NCBI RefSeq assembly: GCF_023074075.1
Contig: NZ_JADPKT010000053.1
Coordinates: 1 to 64,000 of the forward strand
Direction of reading: 5' to 3'
From: Bradyrhizobium sp. 138
Lineage (GTDB): Bacteria; Pseudomonadota; Alphaproteobacteria; Rhizobiales; Xanthobacteraceae
Length of the DNA: 64,000 nt
How positions within the stretch are numbered: the first letter of the stretch is position 1; the number at the start of each line of letters is the position of its first letter. The position numbers were made by a program, and so were the translations under genes. Below the pieces are notes generated by a model. That model was not told the DNA's origin and did not search any database. It saw nothing but the letters and a program-made list of their open reading frames with translations. Below are positions 32,728 to 40,910 of this stretch, piece by piece.

Positions 32728-33503
32728 GCGTTTGGCGTGCGATAGCTGCGGCGGCATTGTTCGCCGCGGCCCCTGCCCTGCTCGCCGGTGAAATCCCGCC
32801 CGATGCGCGTCGGTCCGGCTATTCGTTCATGGGGCTAGAGACGCGCGCCATGCAGGATGACGACACGGCCAATCCGGGCATGCTGTTCGTGCTCGATGGC
32901 GAACAGCTGTGGGGCAAAAAAACCGGCAGCGCGGAGAAGGCCTGCGCGGATTGCCATGGCGATGCGCGCAGCAGCATGAAGGGCGTCGCGGCGCGCTATC
33001 CCGCCATCGACAAGGCGCTGGCGCGCCCGGTCACGCTCGACCAGCGCATCAATCTCTGCCGGGCCAATCATCAGCAGGCAACGCCGCTGCCTTACGAGAG
33101 CCGCGACCTGCTGGCGCTCTCCGCCTTCGTCGCCCACCAATCGCGCGGTGTCGCGATCACCGCTGGCGACGATCCGCAGGCAAAGCCCTTCGTGGACCAG
33201 GGCCGCGACCTCTTCATGCAGCGCGAGGGGCAGCTCAACCTCGCCTGCACCAATTGCCACGACGACAATTTCGACAAGCGCCTCGCGGGCGCGCCGATCA
33301 CGCAAGGACAGCCGACCGGCTATCCGCTCTACCGGCTGGAGTGGCAGACGCTGGGATCGCTGGAGCGGCGCTTACGCAGCTGCATGAGCGGCGTGCGCGC
33401 CCAGGCCTATGATTACGGCTCGCCCGAGCTGGTCGCGCTCGAGCTCTATCTGATGTCGCGGGCACATGGCCTGTCGATGGAGACGCCCGCGGTACGTCCG
33501 TGA
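32724..33503 (+). CDS. soxA: SoxA, dihaem cytochrome c subunit
   Basis: A 259-residue protein with a signal peptide (about 1-21, LLAGE). It has two haem motifs, C74-ADC-H78 and C175-TNC-H179, and the active-site Cys220 in RSCMSGVRAQAY, the residue that bears a persulphide in SoxA. With SoxX it would attach a sulphur substrate to SoxY Cys150. It is last in the operon; neither soxB nor soxCD follows, and an unrelated sugar-importer gene starts 79 nt later. Confidence 0.92.
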   Translation: MSVWRAIAAAALFAAAPALLAGEIPPDARRSGYSFMGLETRAMQDDDTANPGMLFVLDGEQLWGKKTGSAEKACADCHGDARSSMKGVAARYPAIDKALARPVTLDQRINLCRANHQQATPLPYESRDLLALSAFVAHQSRGVAITAGDDPQAKPFVDQGRDLFMQREGQLNLACTNCHDDNFDKRLAGAPITQGQPTGYPLYRLEWQTLGSLERRLRSCMSGVRAQAYDYGSPELVALELYLMSRAHGLSMETPAVRP

Positions 33504-33582
33504 TGGCAGATTAGGACTAGGCAGGCGCGGTACGGCCGCTAGTATCCGTCCCAAAGAGTATGAATCAGAGGGAGGGATCGAA

Positions 33583-34908
33583 TTGGCCAACCACAACATC
33601 TCGCGCCGCACGCTGCTGACGGGCACCGCCGCGGCCGGTGCGCTCAGCCTGACCGGCCTGCCGGCACGCGCCGAGGTCAACTGGAAAAAATTCGCCGGGA
33701 CCAAGCTGGAGGTGATCCTCGCCAAGGGCCCGCGCGGCGACAACCTACAGAAAAATATCAAGGAGTTCACCGAGCTCACCGGCATCCAGGTGGAATCCGA
33801 GCAAATTCCCGAGCAGCAGCAGCGCCAGAAGGTGGTGATCGAGCTCACCTCCGGACGGCCCAGCTTCGATGTCGTCCATCTCAGCTATCACGTGCAGAAG
33901 CGGCAGTTCGAGAAAGCCGGCTGGCTCGCCGACATGACGCCTTTCATGAAGGATCCGACGCTGACCGCGCCTGATCTCGTCGAGAGCGATTTCTCGGCCG
34001 CAGGTCTGCAATACGCCAAGAACGACAAGGGCCAGATGCTATCGCTACCCTGGTCGGTCGACTACTTCATCCTCTACTACAACAAGGAGCTGTTCCAGAA
34101 GAAAGGCGTCGCCGTCCCCAAGACGCTCGACGAGATGGTCGCGGCGGCCGAAAAGCTCACCGACGCCAAGGACGGCACCTACGGCTTCGTCGGGCGCGGA
34201 CTGCGCAACGCCAACATGACGTTGTGGACCAACTTCTTCCTCAACTATGGCGGGGAATTCCTCGACGCCAAGGGCAACATCCTGACCGATGGTCCGGAAG
34301 CGGTCGCGGCGACGAAGCTTTATCAAACGCTGCTGACGAAGGTCGCCCCGCCCGGCGTTGCCGGCTTCAACTGGATGGAGTCGATGGCCTCGTTCACGCA
34401 AGGACGGTCGGCGATGTGGATCGACGGCGTCGGCTGGGCGCCGCCGCTGGAGGACCCGGCCGCCTCGCGCGTCGTCGGCAAGGTCGGCTACACCGTGGTG
34501 CCGGCCGGACCGAAGGGGCAATATTCGGCCACCTATGGCGACGGCATCGGCATTGCCGCTGCGAGCAAGAACAAGGAGGCCGCCTATCTGCTGTGCCAAT
34601 GGGCGGTCTCGAAGCAGCAGGGCGCGCGGCTGTTGCAGGCCGGCGGCGGCGTGCCGTTCCGCAACTCGATCCTGAACGATGCGGAGGTCCAGAGCGGCGT
34701 GAAGATGCCCAAGGAGTGGCTGCAGTCGGTGATCGATTCCGCCAAGATCAGCAAGCTCGGCCTCCCCGTGATCATCCCGGTCGCCGAATTCCGCGATCTT
34801 GTCGGCGCCGCAGTCACCTCGACACTCGCAGGCACCGACCCCGCTACGGAGTTGAAGAAGGCCCACGACCAGTTCCGGCCAATCCTGGAGCGTAGCGAAA
34901 AAGCGTGA
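33583..34908 (+). CDS. ABC transporter solute-binding protein, carbohydrate type
   Basis: A 441-residue extracytoplasmic binding protein (family 1) with a Tat-like signal (ISRRTLLTGTAAAG). Motifs include LPWSVDYFILYYNKELFQKKG and FTQGRSAMWIDG. The start is TTG 33583 with GGAGGGA about 6 nt upstream. It overlaps the first permease gene by GTGA. It probably binds a sugar, polyol or glycerol phosphate. No ATPase gene is adjacent. Confidence 0.9.
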   Translation: MANHNISRRTLLTGTAAAGALSLTGLPARAEVNWKKFAGTKLEVILAKGPRGDNLQKNIKEFTELTGIQVESEQIPEQQQRQKVVIELTSGRPSFDVVHLSYHVQKRQFEKAGWLADMTPFMKDPTLTAPDLVESDFSAAGLQYAKNDKGQMLSLPWSVDYFILYYNKELFQKKGVAVPKTLDEMVAAAEKLTDAKDGTYGFVGRGLRNANMTLWTNFFLNYGGEFLDAKGNILTDGPEAVAATKLYQTLLTKVAPPGVAGFNWMESMASFTQGRSAMWIDGVGWAPPLEDPAASRVVGKVGYTVVPAGPKGQYSATYGDGIGIAAASKNKEAAYLLCQWAVSKQQGARLLQAGGGVPFRNSILNDAEVQSGVKMPKEWLQSVIDSAKISKLGLPVIIPVAEFRDLVGAAVTSTLAGTDPATELKKAHDQFRPILERSEKA

Positions 34909-35843
34909 GTGCGTTGACACAGTCGACTCCGGCCGCGGCACGGACTGATGCCGCGCCGGAGAAGGAATTGCGGCCGCCGTCCTATTGGCCGTTCGTGGTG
35001 CCGGCGCTGGTCGTCGTGCTCACAATCATCATCTTCCCGTGGGTCTTCACGATCTGGATGAGCCTGAACGAGTGGAAGGTCGGCTCTCCGACCACCTTCG
35101 TCGGGTTCTCCAACTATCTGCGGCTGACGACCGATCCCCGCTTCCTCGAGGCGGTGGGCCACACCATGGTCTACACCGTGCTGTCGGTGGTGCTGCCGCT
35201 GATCCTCGGCACGCTCGCTGCCGTGGTGTTTCACCAGAAATTCGCTGGCCGCGGTTTTCTGCGCGGCGTCTTCATCATGCCGATGATGGCGACGCCGGTT
35301 GCGATCGCGCTGGTCTGGACCATGATGTTCCATCCGCAGCTCGGCGTGCTGAATTACCTGTTGTCGCTGGTCGGGATACCTGCGCAGCTCTGGGTCTTTC
35401 ACCCCGCAACCGTCATTCCCTCGCTGGTGCTGGTCGAGACCTGGCAATGGACGCCGCTAGTCATGCTGATCGTGCTCGGCGGCCTCGCCGCAATCCCGAC
35501 CGAGCCGTATGAGAGCGCGCAGATCGACGGCGCCAGCTTCTGGCAGGTATTCCGCTTCATCACCCTGCCCCTGATCATGCCATTCCTGTTCATCGCCGGT
35601 ATGATCCGCATGATCGACGCCGTGAAAAGCTTCGACATCATCTTCGCGATCACGCAGGGCGGGCCTGGCTCGGCGTCGGAGACGATCAACATCTATCTCT
35701 ACAGCGTCGCCTTCACCTATTACGACCTCGGCTACGGCTCGGCGATCGCGGTGGTGTTCTTCCTCCTCATCGTCGCGCTCGCGGCCGTCATGCTTTACGC
35801 CCGCCAGCGCATGCTGTGGACAGAGATCGCGAGCGGCGCATGA
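34905..35843 (+). CDS. ABC transporter permease, MalF/UgpA type
   Basis: A 312-residue membrane protein with six helices (first near residue 25). The EAA loop reads YESAQIDGASFWQVFRFITLPLIMP, which contacts the ATPase. The GTG start overlaps the binding-protein stop. It pairs with the next permease to form the channel. A hydrophilic, Ala/Pro-rich N-terminal tail of about 20 residues precedes the first helix. Confidence 0.92.
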   Translation: MSALTQSTPAAARTDAAPEKELRPPSYWPFVVPALVVVLTIIIFPWVFTIWMSLNEWKVGSPTTFVGFSNYLRLTTDPRFLEAVGHTMVYTVLSVVLPLILGTLAAVVFHQKFAGRGFLRGVFIMPMMATPVAIALVWTMMFHPQLGVLNYLLSLVGIPAQLWVFHPATVIPSLVLVETWQWTPLVMLIVLGGLAAIPTEPYESAQIDGASFWQVFRFITLPLIMPFLFIAGMIRMIDAVKSFDIIFAITQGGPGSASETINIYLYSVAFTYYDLGYGSAIAVVFFLLIVALAAVMLYARQRMLWTEIASGA

Positions 35844-36673
35844 CCTCAATCAACGTGCGTCAGATCGTCGGTCAGATCGGCCTGTGGCTTTCGGTGTTCG
35901 TCATCGTGTCGCCGGCCATCCTGTTCTTCCTCTGGATGGCCTCGCTGTCGCTCAAGTTCGAGGTCGACAATGCCGCCTACCCGCCGGTGTTCATCCCCGA
36001 GCGCATCGCCTGGAAGAACTATGGCGACGTGCTCGCCTCCAACCGCTTCCTGACCTATTTCGTCAACAGCCTGATCGTGACAGGAAGCGCGACGTTTCTG
36101 GCACTGGTCGTCGGTGTCCCCGCCGGCTACGGCATCGCCCGCATGGCCGCGCACAAATCCGCGGTCGTGATCCTGATCGCCCGCATCACGCCCGGCCTGT
36201 CCTACCTGATCCCGCTGTTCCTGCTGTTCCAGTGGCTGGGATTGCTCGGCACGCTGGTGCCGCAGATCATCATCCACCTCGTGGTGACGGTGCCGATCGT
36301 GATCTGGATCATGATCGGTTATTTCGAGACGACACCGATGGAATTGGAGGAAGCCGCCCTGATCGACGGCGCCGGCCGCTGGCAGGTGTTCCGCCATGTC
36401 GCGCTGCCGATCGCCCGGCCGGGCATTGCGGTTGCCTTCATCCTGGCCGTGATCTTCTCCTGGAATAACTTCGTCTTCGGCATCGTTTTGGCCGGACGCG
36501 AGACCCGCACCCTGCCCGTCGCCGTCTACAACATGATCTCGTTCGACCAGTTGAGCTGGGGTCCGCTGGCCGCCGCCGCGCTGATCGTCACCTTCCCGGT
36601 GCTGCTGCTGACGGTGCTGGCGCAGCGGCAGATCGTCGCCGGGCTGACGGCGGGAGCCGTCAAGGGCGGCTAA
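35840..36673 (+). CDS. ABC transporter permease, MalG/UgpE type
   Basis: A 277-residue membrane protein with six helices; the EAA loop reads LEEAALIDGAGRWQVFRHVALPI. The start at 35840 overlaps the preceding stop (ATGA). It is the last gene of the importer unit; a shared MsmK/UgpC-type ATPase encoded elsewhere must power it. The short gap after it shows nothing notable. Confidence 0.92.
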   Translation: MTSINVRQIVGQIGLWLSVFVIVSPAILFFLWMASLSLKFEVDNAAYPPVFIPERIAWKNYGDVLASNRFLTYFVNSLIVTGSATFLALVVGVPAGYGIARMAAHKSAVVILIARITPGLSYLIPLFLLFQWLGLLGTLVPQIIIHLVVTVPIVIWIMIGYFETTPMELEEAALIDGAGRWQVFRHVALPIARPGIAVAFILAVIFSWNNFVFGIVLAGRETRTLPVAVYNMISFDQLSWGPLAAAALIVTFPVLLLTVLAQRQIVAGLTAGAVKGG

Positions 36674-36769
36674 ATTGCGCGACGGGAGTCGTCCCCCGAA
36701 GGGCCTGTCCGGCACCGTCCTGATATGCTTTGATGCGTGCGGCAGGGACTGAGACGCATAGGTGCCCTG

Positions 36770-37066
36770 ATGTACATGTTCGTTCGAAAGTACACCAAGG
36801 TTCGCTCGGTTGCGGACGCGGCTCGCCGTGCCAAGAGCGGCATCGGTCACATCCTGAGGGAATCGCCCGGCTTCAAATCCTATTACGTGCTGGACGGAGG
36901 CGACGGCGTCGGCGTCGCCGTGATGATATTCGAGGACCGCGAGAGCGCCAATGCGGCGAACGACAAAGTGCTGGGTTTCGTTCAGGCAAGCCTGCCCGAC
37001 CTCAATCTTGGAGACCCCGAGATCATCGCCGGGGACGTTCTGGTAAGTATGGAATCCAGTGCGTAA
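36770..37066 (+). CDS. Small conserved hypothetical, possible ABM-fold protein
   Basis: A 98-residue protein beginning MYMFVRKYTKVRSVADAARR, followed by GIGHILRESPGFKSYYVLDGG, a VAVMIFEDRESANAAN segment and a short C-terminal strand. The pattern of two strand-helix units with SPGF and a mid FED motif recalls the antibiotic biosynthesis monooxygenase-like (dimeric ferredoxin-like) fold. An in-frame start at 36737 is less likely. It is convergent with the permease gene downstream. Function unknown. Confidence 0.75.
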   Translation: MYMFVRKYTKVRSVADAARRAKSGIGHILRESPGFKSYYVLDGGDGVGVAVMIFEDRESANAANDKVLGFVQASLPDLNLGDPEIIAGDVLVSMESSA

Positions 37067-37134
37067 GTGTCGGTAGAGGTAGAATGCGCCGGACGACGCG
37101 ATGCCGTCCAGCCGCAGATTCTTGTTGCCCAGGT

Positions 37135-38787
37135 CTACTCCGCCGGCGCGGCCGACATTTCCGGATGCGCGGCATAGGGTGCGCTGGCGCCGAACTTGCT
37201 GGCGGCGAACAGGCCGGCGGCCATCACGGCATAGGCAAGCGCGACAGCCGGCGTGACACCAAAGCCGCCGCCGATGCCGACGGCCTCGCCATGCATGAAG
37301 CCGAAATAGGTCAGGACCGCACCGACCAGCGCAAAGGCGGATGCCTTCTCGAAGTCACGCTCGATGATGAAGACACCGATCGCCCCCAGCACGAGGCCAC
37401 CGAGGATGGAGCCGCCGCCCATCACCTCCAGCCCGTGGTAGAACACGCCCTGCTGCGGCAGCGCCGCGATCGCGGCCGCTTTCACGGCATCGGCCTTGTC
37501 GGCAGCAAGCCCGCCCACGGTTGCCGCCGCATTCATGGTCGAGCCGAGCATCGTGTCGATCTGCAGCTTGGCCCAGGCGGCCAGATGCGGCGTCAGCGCC
37601 AGCACGATCGCGGGCGCGTGCTTGACCGGCGTGGTCTGGAACGCCTGGGCGCCGATGAGCATGCCGATGTAAAGCAGGATGGGCGAGATCGCGACCACGG
37701 GCACGAGTGCCAGCAGCACCGAGATGATGCCGAACCAGGCCAGCACGATCACCATGATTCCCGTTGCGGCCGAGTAGCCGATGCGGCCGCCCATCGCCTT
37801 CCAGCCGGGATGGCCGATATAGACGGCGTTGATGAAGGGATTGCCCATCAGGCAGCCGATCAGGCTGACGACGCCGTCGGCCGTGAGCACCCGCGTGGTC
37901 GGATATTCGTCGCCGGCAGCTTCCGCGCTCTCGACATTGTCCATGGCTTCGACGAGGTCATAGATGCCGAACGGAATGGCGGTGACGAGAATGATGCCGA
38001 GGAATTCGAAGCCGGAGAAGACGTAGCCCACGGCGGGAATCGGCACCGAGAAGCCGAAATTGGCAAACGCTGCGCCGACGCCTGTGAGACTCAAACCGCC
38101 AAGGCCGAGCCCGAACAGGTTCGAGCCCCATGCGATGATCATGCCGACGGCGATGGCAACGAGGCCCGCGGGAATGCCGCGCGGATATTTCACGCCGCCG
38201 AACCAGCTCACCAGGATGATGGCGAAGCAGACGAGACCGATCTGCGGCGTCATGTACATCTCCAGCGCCGGCCGCATCGAGATGAAGGTGACAGAGACGC
38301 CGGCAAGGGTTCCGAGCAGCGCCGCGCGCGGCGTGATCTTGCGAATGAAGGGCGCGATGAAGCCGCCGATCATGAGGATGAAGCTCTGGAAGAACACCCA
38401 GACCAGCCCCGCCGACCAGCCCTTGAGCGGGTCGCCGGTCTTCAGCGTGATCGGCAGCATGATCACGAAGGTGACGATGAACATGTGCGGCACGCTGACG
38501 CCCGAGGGCAGCGCGCAGACATCGTTGCGGCCGGTCTTCTGCGCCAGACGGTAGGCAAGATAGGCGTAGTAGAAAGTCGAGAGGCACATCATCAACCCGA
38601 GCGCGGGCAGGATGCGGCCGAACACCAGACTGTCCGGCATCTTCAAAACGAAGCGCAGCAGGCCCGTGAGCACCAGCATGTTGACGAGGATGTTGGTGCC
38701 GAAGCCGAAAAACGCATTCCAGTCGCCCGAAGTCCATAGTGCCGGCTTGAAGTCGGATTTGCCGGCCGTCCCAGTCAATGTGCTCAT
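37135..38787 (-). CDS. NCS2-family (xanthine/uracil type) permease
   Basis: A 550-residue inner-membrane protein with 12-14 hydrophobic segments; NCS2-like features are GTNILVNMLVLTG, ALPSGVSVPHMFIVTF and PFGIYDLVEAMDNVESAEAAGD, the last resembling the conserved acidic TM8 region. It lies 10 nt downstream of the biuret-hydrolase-like gene and is clearly co-transcribed. It probably imports a nucleobase, ureide or triazine-type ring for that enzyme. The substrate is inferred from context only. Confidence 0.85.
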   Translation of the reverse strand: MSTLTGTAGKSDFKPALWTSGDWNAFFGFGTNILVNMLVLTGLLRFVLKMPDSLVFGRILPALGLMMCLSTFYYAYLAYRLAQKTGRNDVCALPSGVSVPHMFIVTFVIMLPITLKTGDPLKGWSAGLVWVFFQSFILMIGGFIAPFIRKITPRAALLGTLAGVSVTFISMRPALEMYMTPQIGLVCFAIILVSWFGGVKYPRGIPAGLVAIAVGMIIAWGSNLFGLGLGGLSLTGVGAAFANFGFSVPIPAVGYVFSGFEFLGIILVTAIPFGIYDLVEAMDNVESAEAAGDEYPTTRVLTADGVVSLIGCLMGNPFINAVYIGHPGWKAMGGRIGYSAATGIMVIVLAWFGIISVLLALVPVVAISPILLYIGMLIGAQAFQTTPVKHAPAIVLALTPHLAAWAKLQIDTMLGSTMNAAATVGGLAADKADAVKAAAIAALPQQGVFYHGLEVMGGGSILGGLVLGAIGVFIIERDFEKASAFALVGAVLTYFGFMHGEAVGIGGGFGVTPAVALAYAVMAAGLFAASKFGASAPYAAHPEMSAAPAE

Positions 38788-38797
38788 GATAATACCC

Positions 38798-39496
38798 CTA
38801 TGTGGTCGAAACCTTCATTGCCTCCAGGACTGCGGCGGAGTCCGCGACCCAGCCGAAGATGCCGCCCTGGGCCTTGATCATCTTCAGGCCCATCTCGTGA
38901 AACTCGGGGAAGTAGGACGCGCAGCCGTCTGACATGACGACGCAGCGGTAGCCGCGGTCATTGGCCTCGCGCACGGTGGTGTTGACGCACACTTCGGTGG
39001 TGACGCCGCACACCAGCAGGTTCTCGATGCCGTATTTCTCCAGCACGTCGGCAAGCTCGGTGGCGTAGAATGCGCCCTTGCCGGGCTTGTCGATCACGAT
39101 TTCGCTGTCGAGCGGATAGAGCTCGGGGATGATGTCGTGGCCGGCCTCGCCGCGAATGAGGATGCGGCCCATCGGGCCGGGATCGCCGATACGCAAGGAC
39201 GGCGCGCCACGCTCGACTTTCGCCGGCGGCGCATCGGAAAGATCGGGCAGATGACCCTCGCGGGTGTGGATCACCAGCATGCCGGTGTCGCGCGCCGCTT
39301 TCAGCACCGCGCTGATCGGCTTCACCGCGCGCGCGAGCTGGCTGACGTCGTTGCCGAGCGTCTCGCCGAAGCCGCCGGGCTCCATGAAGTCGCGCTGCAT
39401 GTCGATGATCAGAAGCGCGGTGGCAGGCCAGTCGAGCATGATCGGCTCGGGCTCGGCGCTGATGACGCCCAATGTCGGCTTGCTCGAACTCAGCAT
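38798..39496 (-). CDS. Isochorismatase-family cysteine hydrolase, biuret-hydrolase-like
   Basis: A 232-residue cytosolic amidohydrolase. The Asp-Lys-Cys triad lies in LLIIDMQRDF (Asp), VIDKPGKGAFYAT (Lys) and VCGVTTEVCVNTT (Cys). Wording such as HTREGHLPDLSD, IGDPGPMGRILIRGEAGHDI and IPELYPLDSEIVID closely resembles BiuH of Rhizobium, which releases ammonia from biuret in cyanuric-acid breakdown. It is the first gene of a two-gene unit with an NCS2 permease. Close family members act on ureidoacrylate or other ureides, so the substrate is provisional. Confidence 0.85.
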   Translation of the reverse strand: MLSSSKPTLGVISAEPEPIMLDWPATALLIIDMQRDFMEPGGFGETLGNDVSQLARAVKPISAVLKAARDTGMLVIHTREGHLPDLSDAPPAKVERGAPSLRIGDPGPMGRILIRGEAGHDIIPELYPLDSEIVIDKPGKGAFYATELADVLEKYGIENLLVCGVTTEVCVNTTVREANDRGYRCVVMSDGCASYFPEFHEMGLKMIKAQGGIFGWVADSAAVLEAMKVSTT

Positions 39497-39686
39497 GACG
39501 CCCGCCCCTCGCGAGAACTGCGCCAGGAGTTCTGCAAACGCCGTGCCATTGTGTACAATTGCGGTGGGGCGCAGGCGGCGAGGGAATTCGTTGCGTGCTC
39601 AGAAGGTTACGTCGGCGATCGACACCTGCTTATTCCCTGTGCGACGGCTTTGCGACGTGCATTTGCTTAAAGGATGAGCGGTCTCC

Positions 39687-39795
39687 GCCGTCATTCGGGG
39701 GCGACGCGAAAGCGTCGAGCCCGGAATCCATCGGGCCGCAGAACGTGAGGTGAAATGGATTCCAGGCTCGCGCTACGCGCGCCCCGGAATGACGG
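39687..39795. repeat. Intergenic palindromic repeat
   Basis: The outer arms are GCCGTCATTCGGGG (39687-39700) and CCCCGGAATGACGG (39782-39795); the inner arms are GGAATCCAT and ATGGATTCC. This is the common Bradyrhizobium hairpin repeat. It fills the 306-bp gap between a divergent hydrolase start and the end of the hotdog gene; the remaining bases (39497-39686) show no gene. Confidence 0.75.
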
Positions 39796-39802
39796 AATGG
39801 CG

Positions 39803-40756
39803 TTATCGCCCTGCCCCATACAGTTGCCGATACTCTTCTTCATACGGCGCATAGGACTCCTTCAGCGTCGCCATGTTCAGCAGCATGGTCGCCACCAACG
39901 TGCCCGCCTTGTCGAACACGCGCGTCTTGGCCCAGGCGCTTTCGGTGCGGCGGCTGCCGGAGAGCGCGACCACCTCGCGCTCGACTTCGTAGTCCTCGTC
40001 GACGAAGAGCGGCCCCTTCACCAGGCGGATCTCCTGATCGGCGAACAGACCGACGGCCGGTCCCTTGGCCGGCAGCGGATCGTCCTTGGAGCGGTACTGG
40101 AACAGCACGCTCAGCATCTCCATCGGGATGATGGGCCTGCGCCACGGATTGTCGGCGCTGGAATAGTACGGCGAGCTCTCGGTGATAACCGCCAGCTTCT
40201 GCCGGAGGGAGAACGGGTAGAGGTCTCCCATGATCTGGTCGAACGCCATCCGCACCGTCTGGCGTCTGCTGGTCTGCGCCACCTTCACGTCACGCAGGAT
40301 CACGGGATCGGCGAGCGGCTTCAGCTCGGCAAGACGCGATTCGAGCGCGGTCGCCGCGTGCGGCTCGCCGACCGAGGCCGTGCCGCGCAGCACCTCGGTG
40401 CCGTCGCGCTTGACCATCTGGATCTGGCATTGGCGCGTAGCGGGCAGCGGCTTCGACAGGATGGCCTGCACCTCCTCGCCTTCATAACAGACGCTGCGGT
40501 AATGCGCGGAGAGACACCCCGTCTCGAACCAGGTCCGTCCCCACAGCCGTTCGCCGAGCGGTGCGAACTGGCTGAAATGAGTCGGTCCCTCGATGGTGCC
40601 GCCCTTGAAGCCCAGCTTCTGTGCCGTCGAGTCATCATGGATCGAGGCGTGTGCATCGTAGGTTTGCGCTTGCAGCATCTGGCGCGGCTGACGCCACGGC
40701 CCGATCAAGGCCCCTCCGGTCTCGATGATCTCAGTGACGAATGCGTTTGCAGTCAT
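39803..40756 (-). CDS. Hotdog-fold (MaoC-like) protein
   Basis: A 317-residue protein with two hotdog-like halves (about 30-140 and 190-310). The N-terminal half has the hydratase-like segment LGFKGGTIEGPTHFSQFAPL and a YRSVCYEGEEV strand. It resembles MaoC-type acyl-CoA or hydroxyacyl hydratases, though a clear hydratase-2 Asp/His motif is not evident. The start at 40756 follows GGAGAG. It is divergent from the indolepyruvate oxidoreductase gene, hinting at a role in aromatic or branched-chain acyl-CoA turnover. Confidence 0.72.
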   Translation of the reverse strand: MTANAFVTEIIETGGALIGPWRQPRQMLQAQTYDAHASIHDDSTAQKLGFKGGTIEGPTHFSQFAPLGERLWGRTWFETGCLSAHYRSVCYEGEEVQAILSKPLPATRQCQIQMVKRDGTEVLRGTASVGEPHAATALESRLAELKPLADPVILRDVKVAQTSRRQTVRMAFDQIMGDLYPFSLRQKLAVITESSPYYSSADNPWRRPIIPMEMLSVLFQYRSKDDPLPAKGPAVGLFADQEIRLVKGPLFVDEDYEVEREVVALSGSRRTESAWAKTRVFDKAGTLVATMLLNMATLKESYAPYEEEYRQLYGAGR

Positions 40757-40910
40757 GGTGCTCTCCACAGGCAGCCATGACTAGCAGGAGCGCCACGGAT
40801 GCGGCCAGCGATATTGACTTCGCCGGCCATGCTCTTGACTGTCACAATTCGCGTCGCGCCGCCGCCAATCCCTCCCGCAGCGCAAACCCAGAGAGCCGGG
40901 GACTTCCGAA

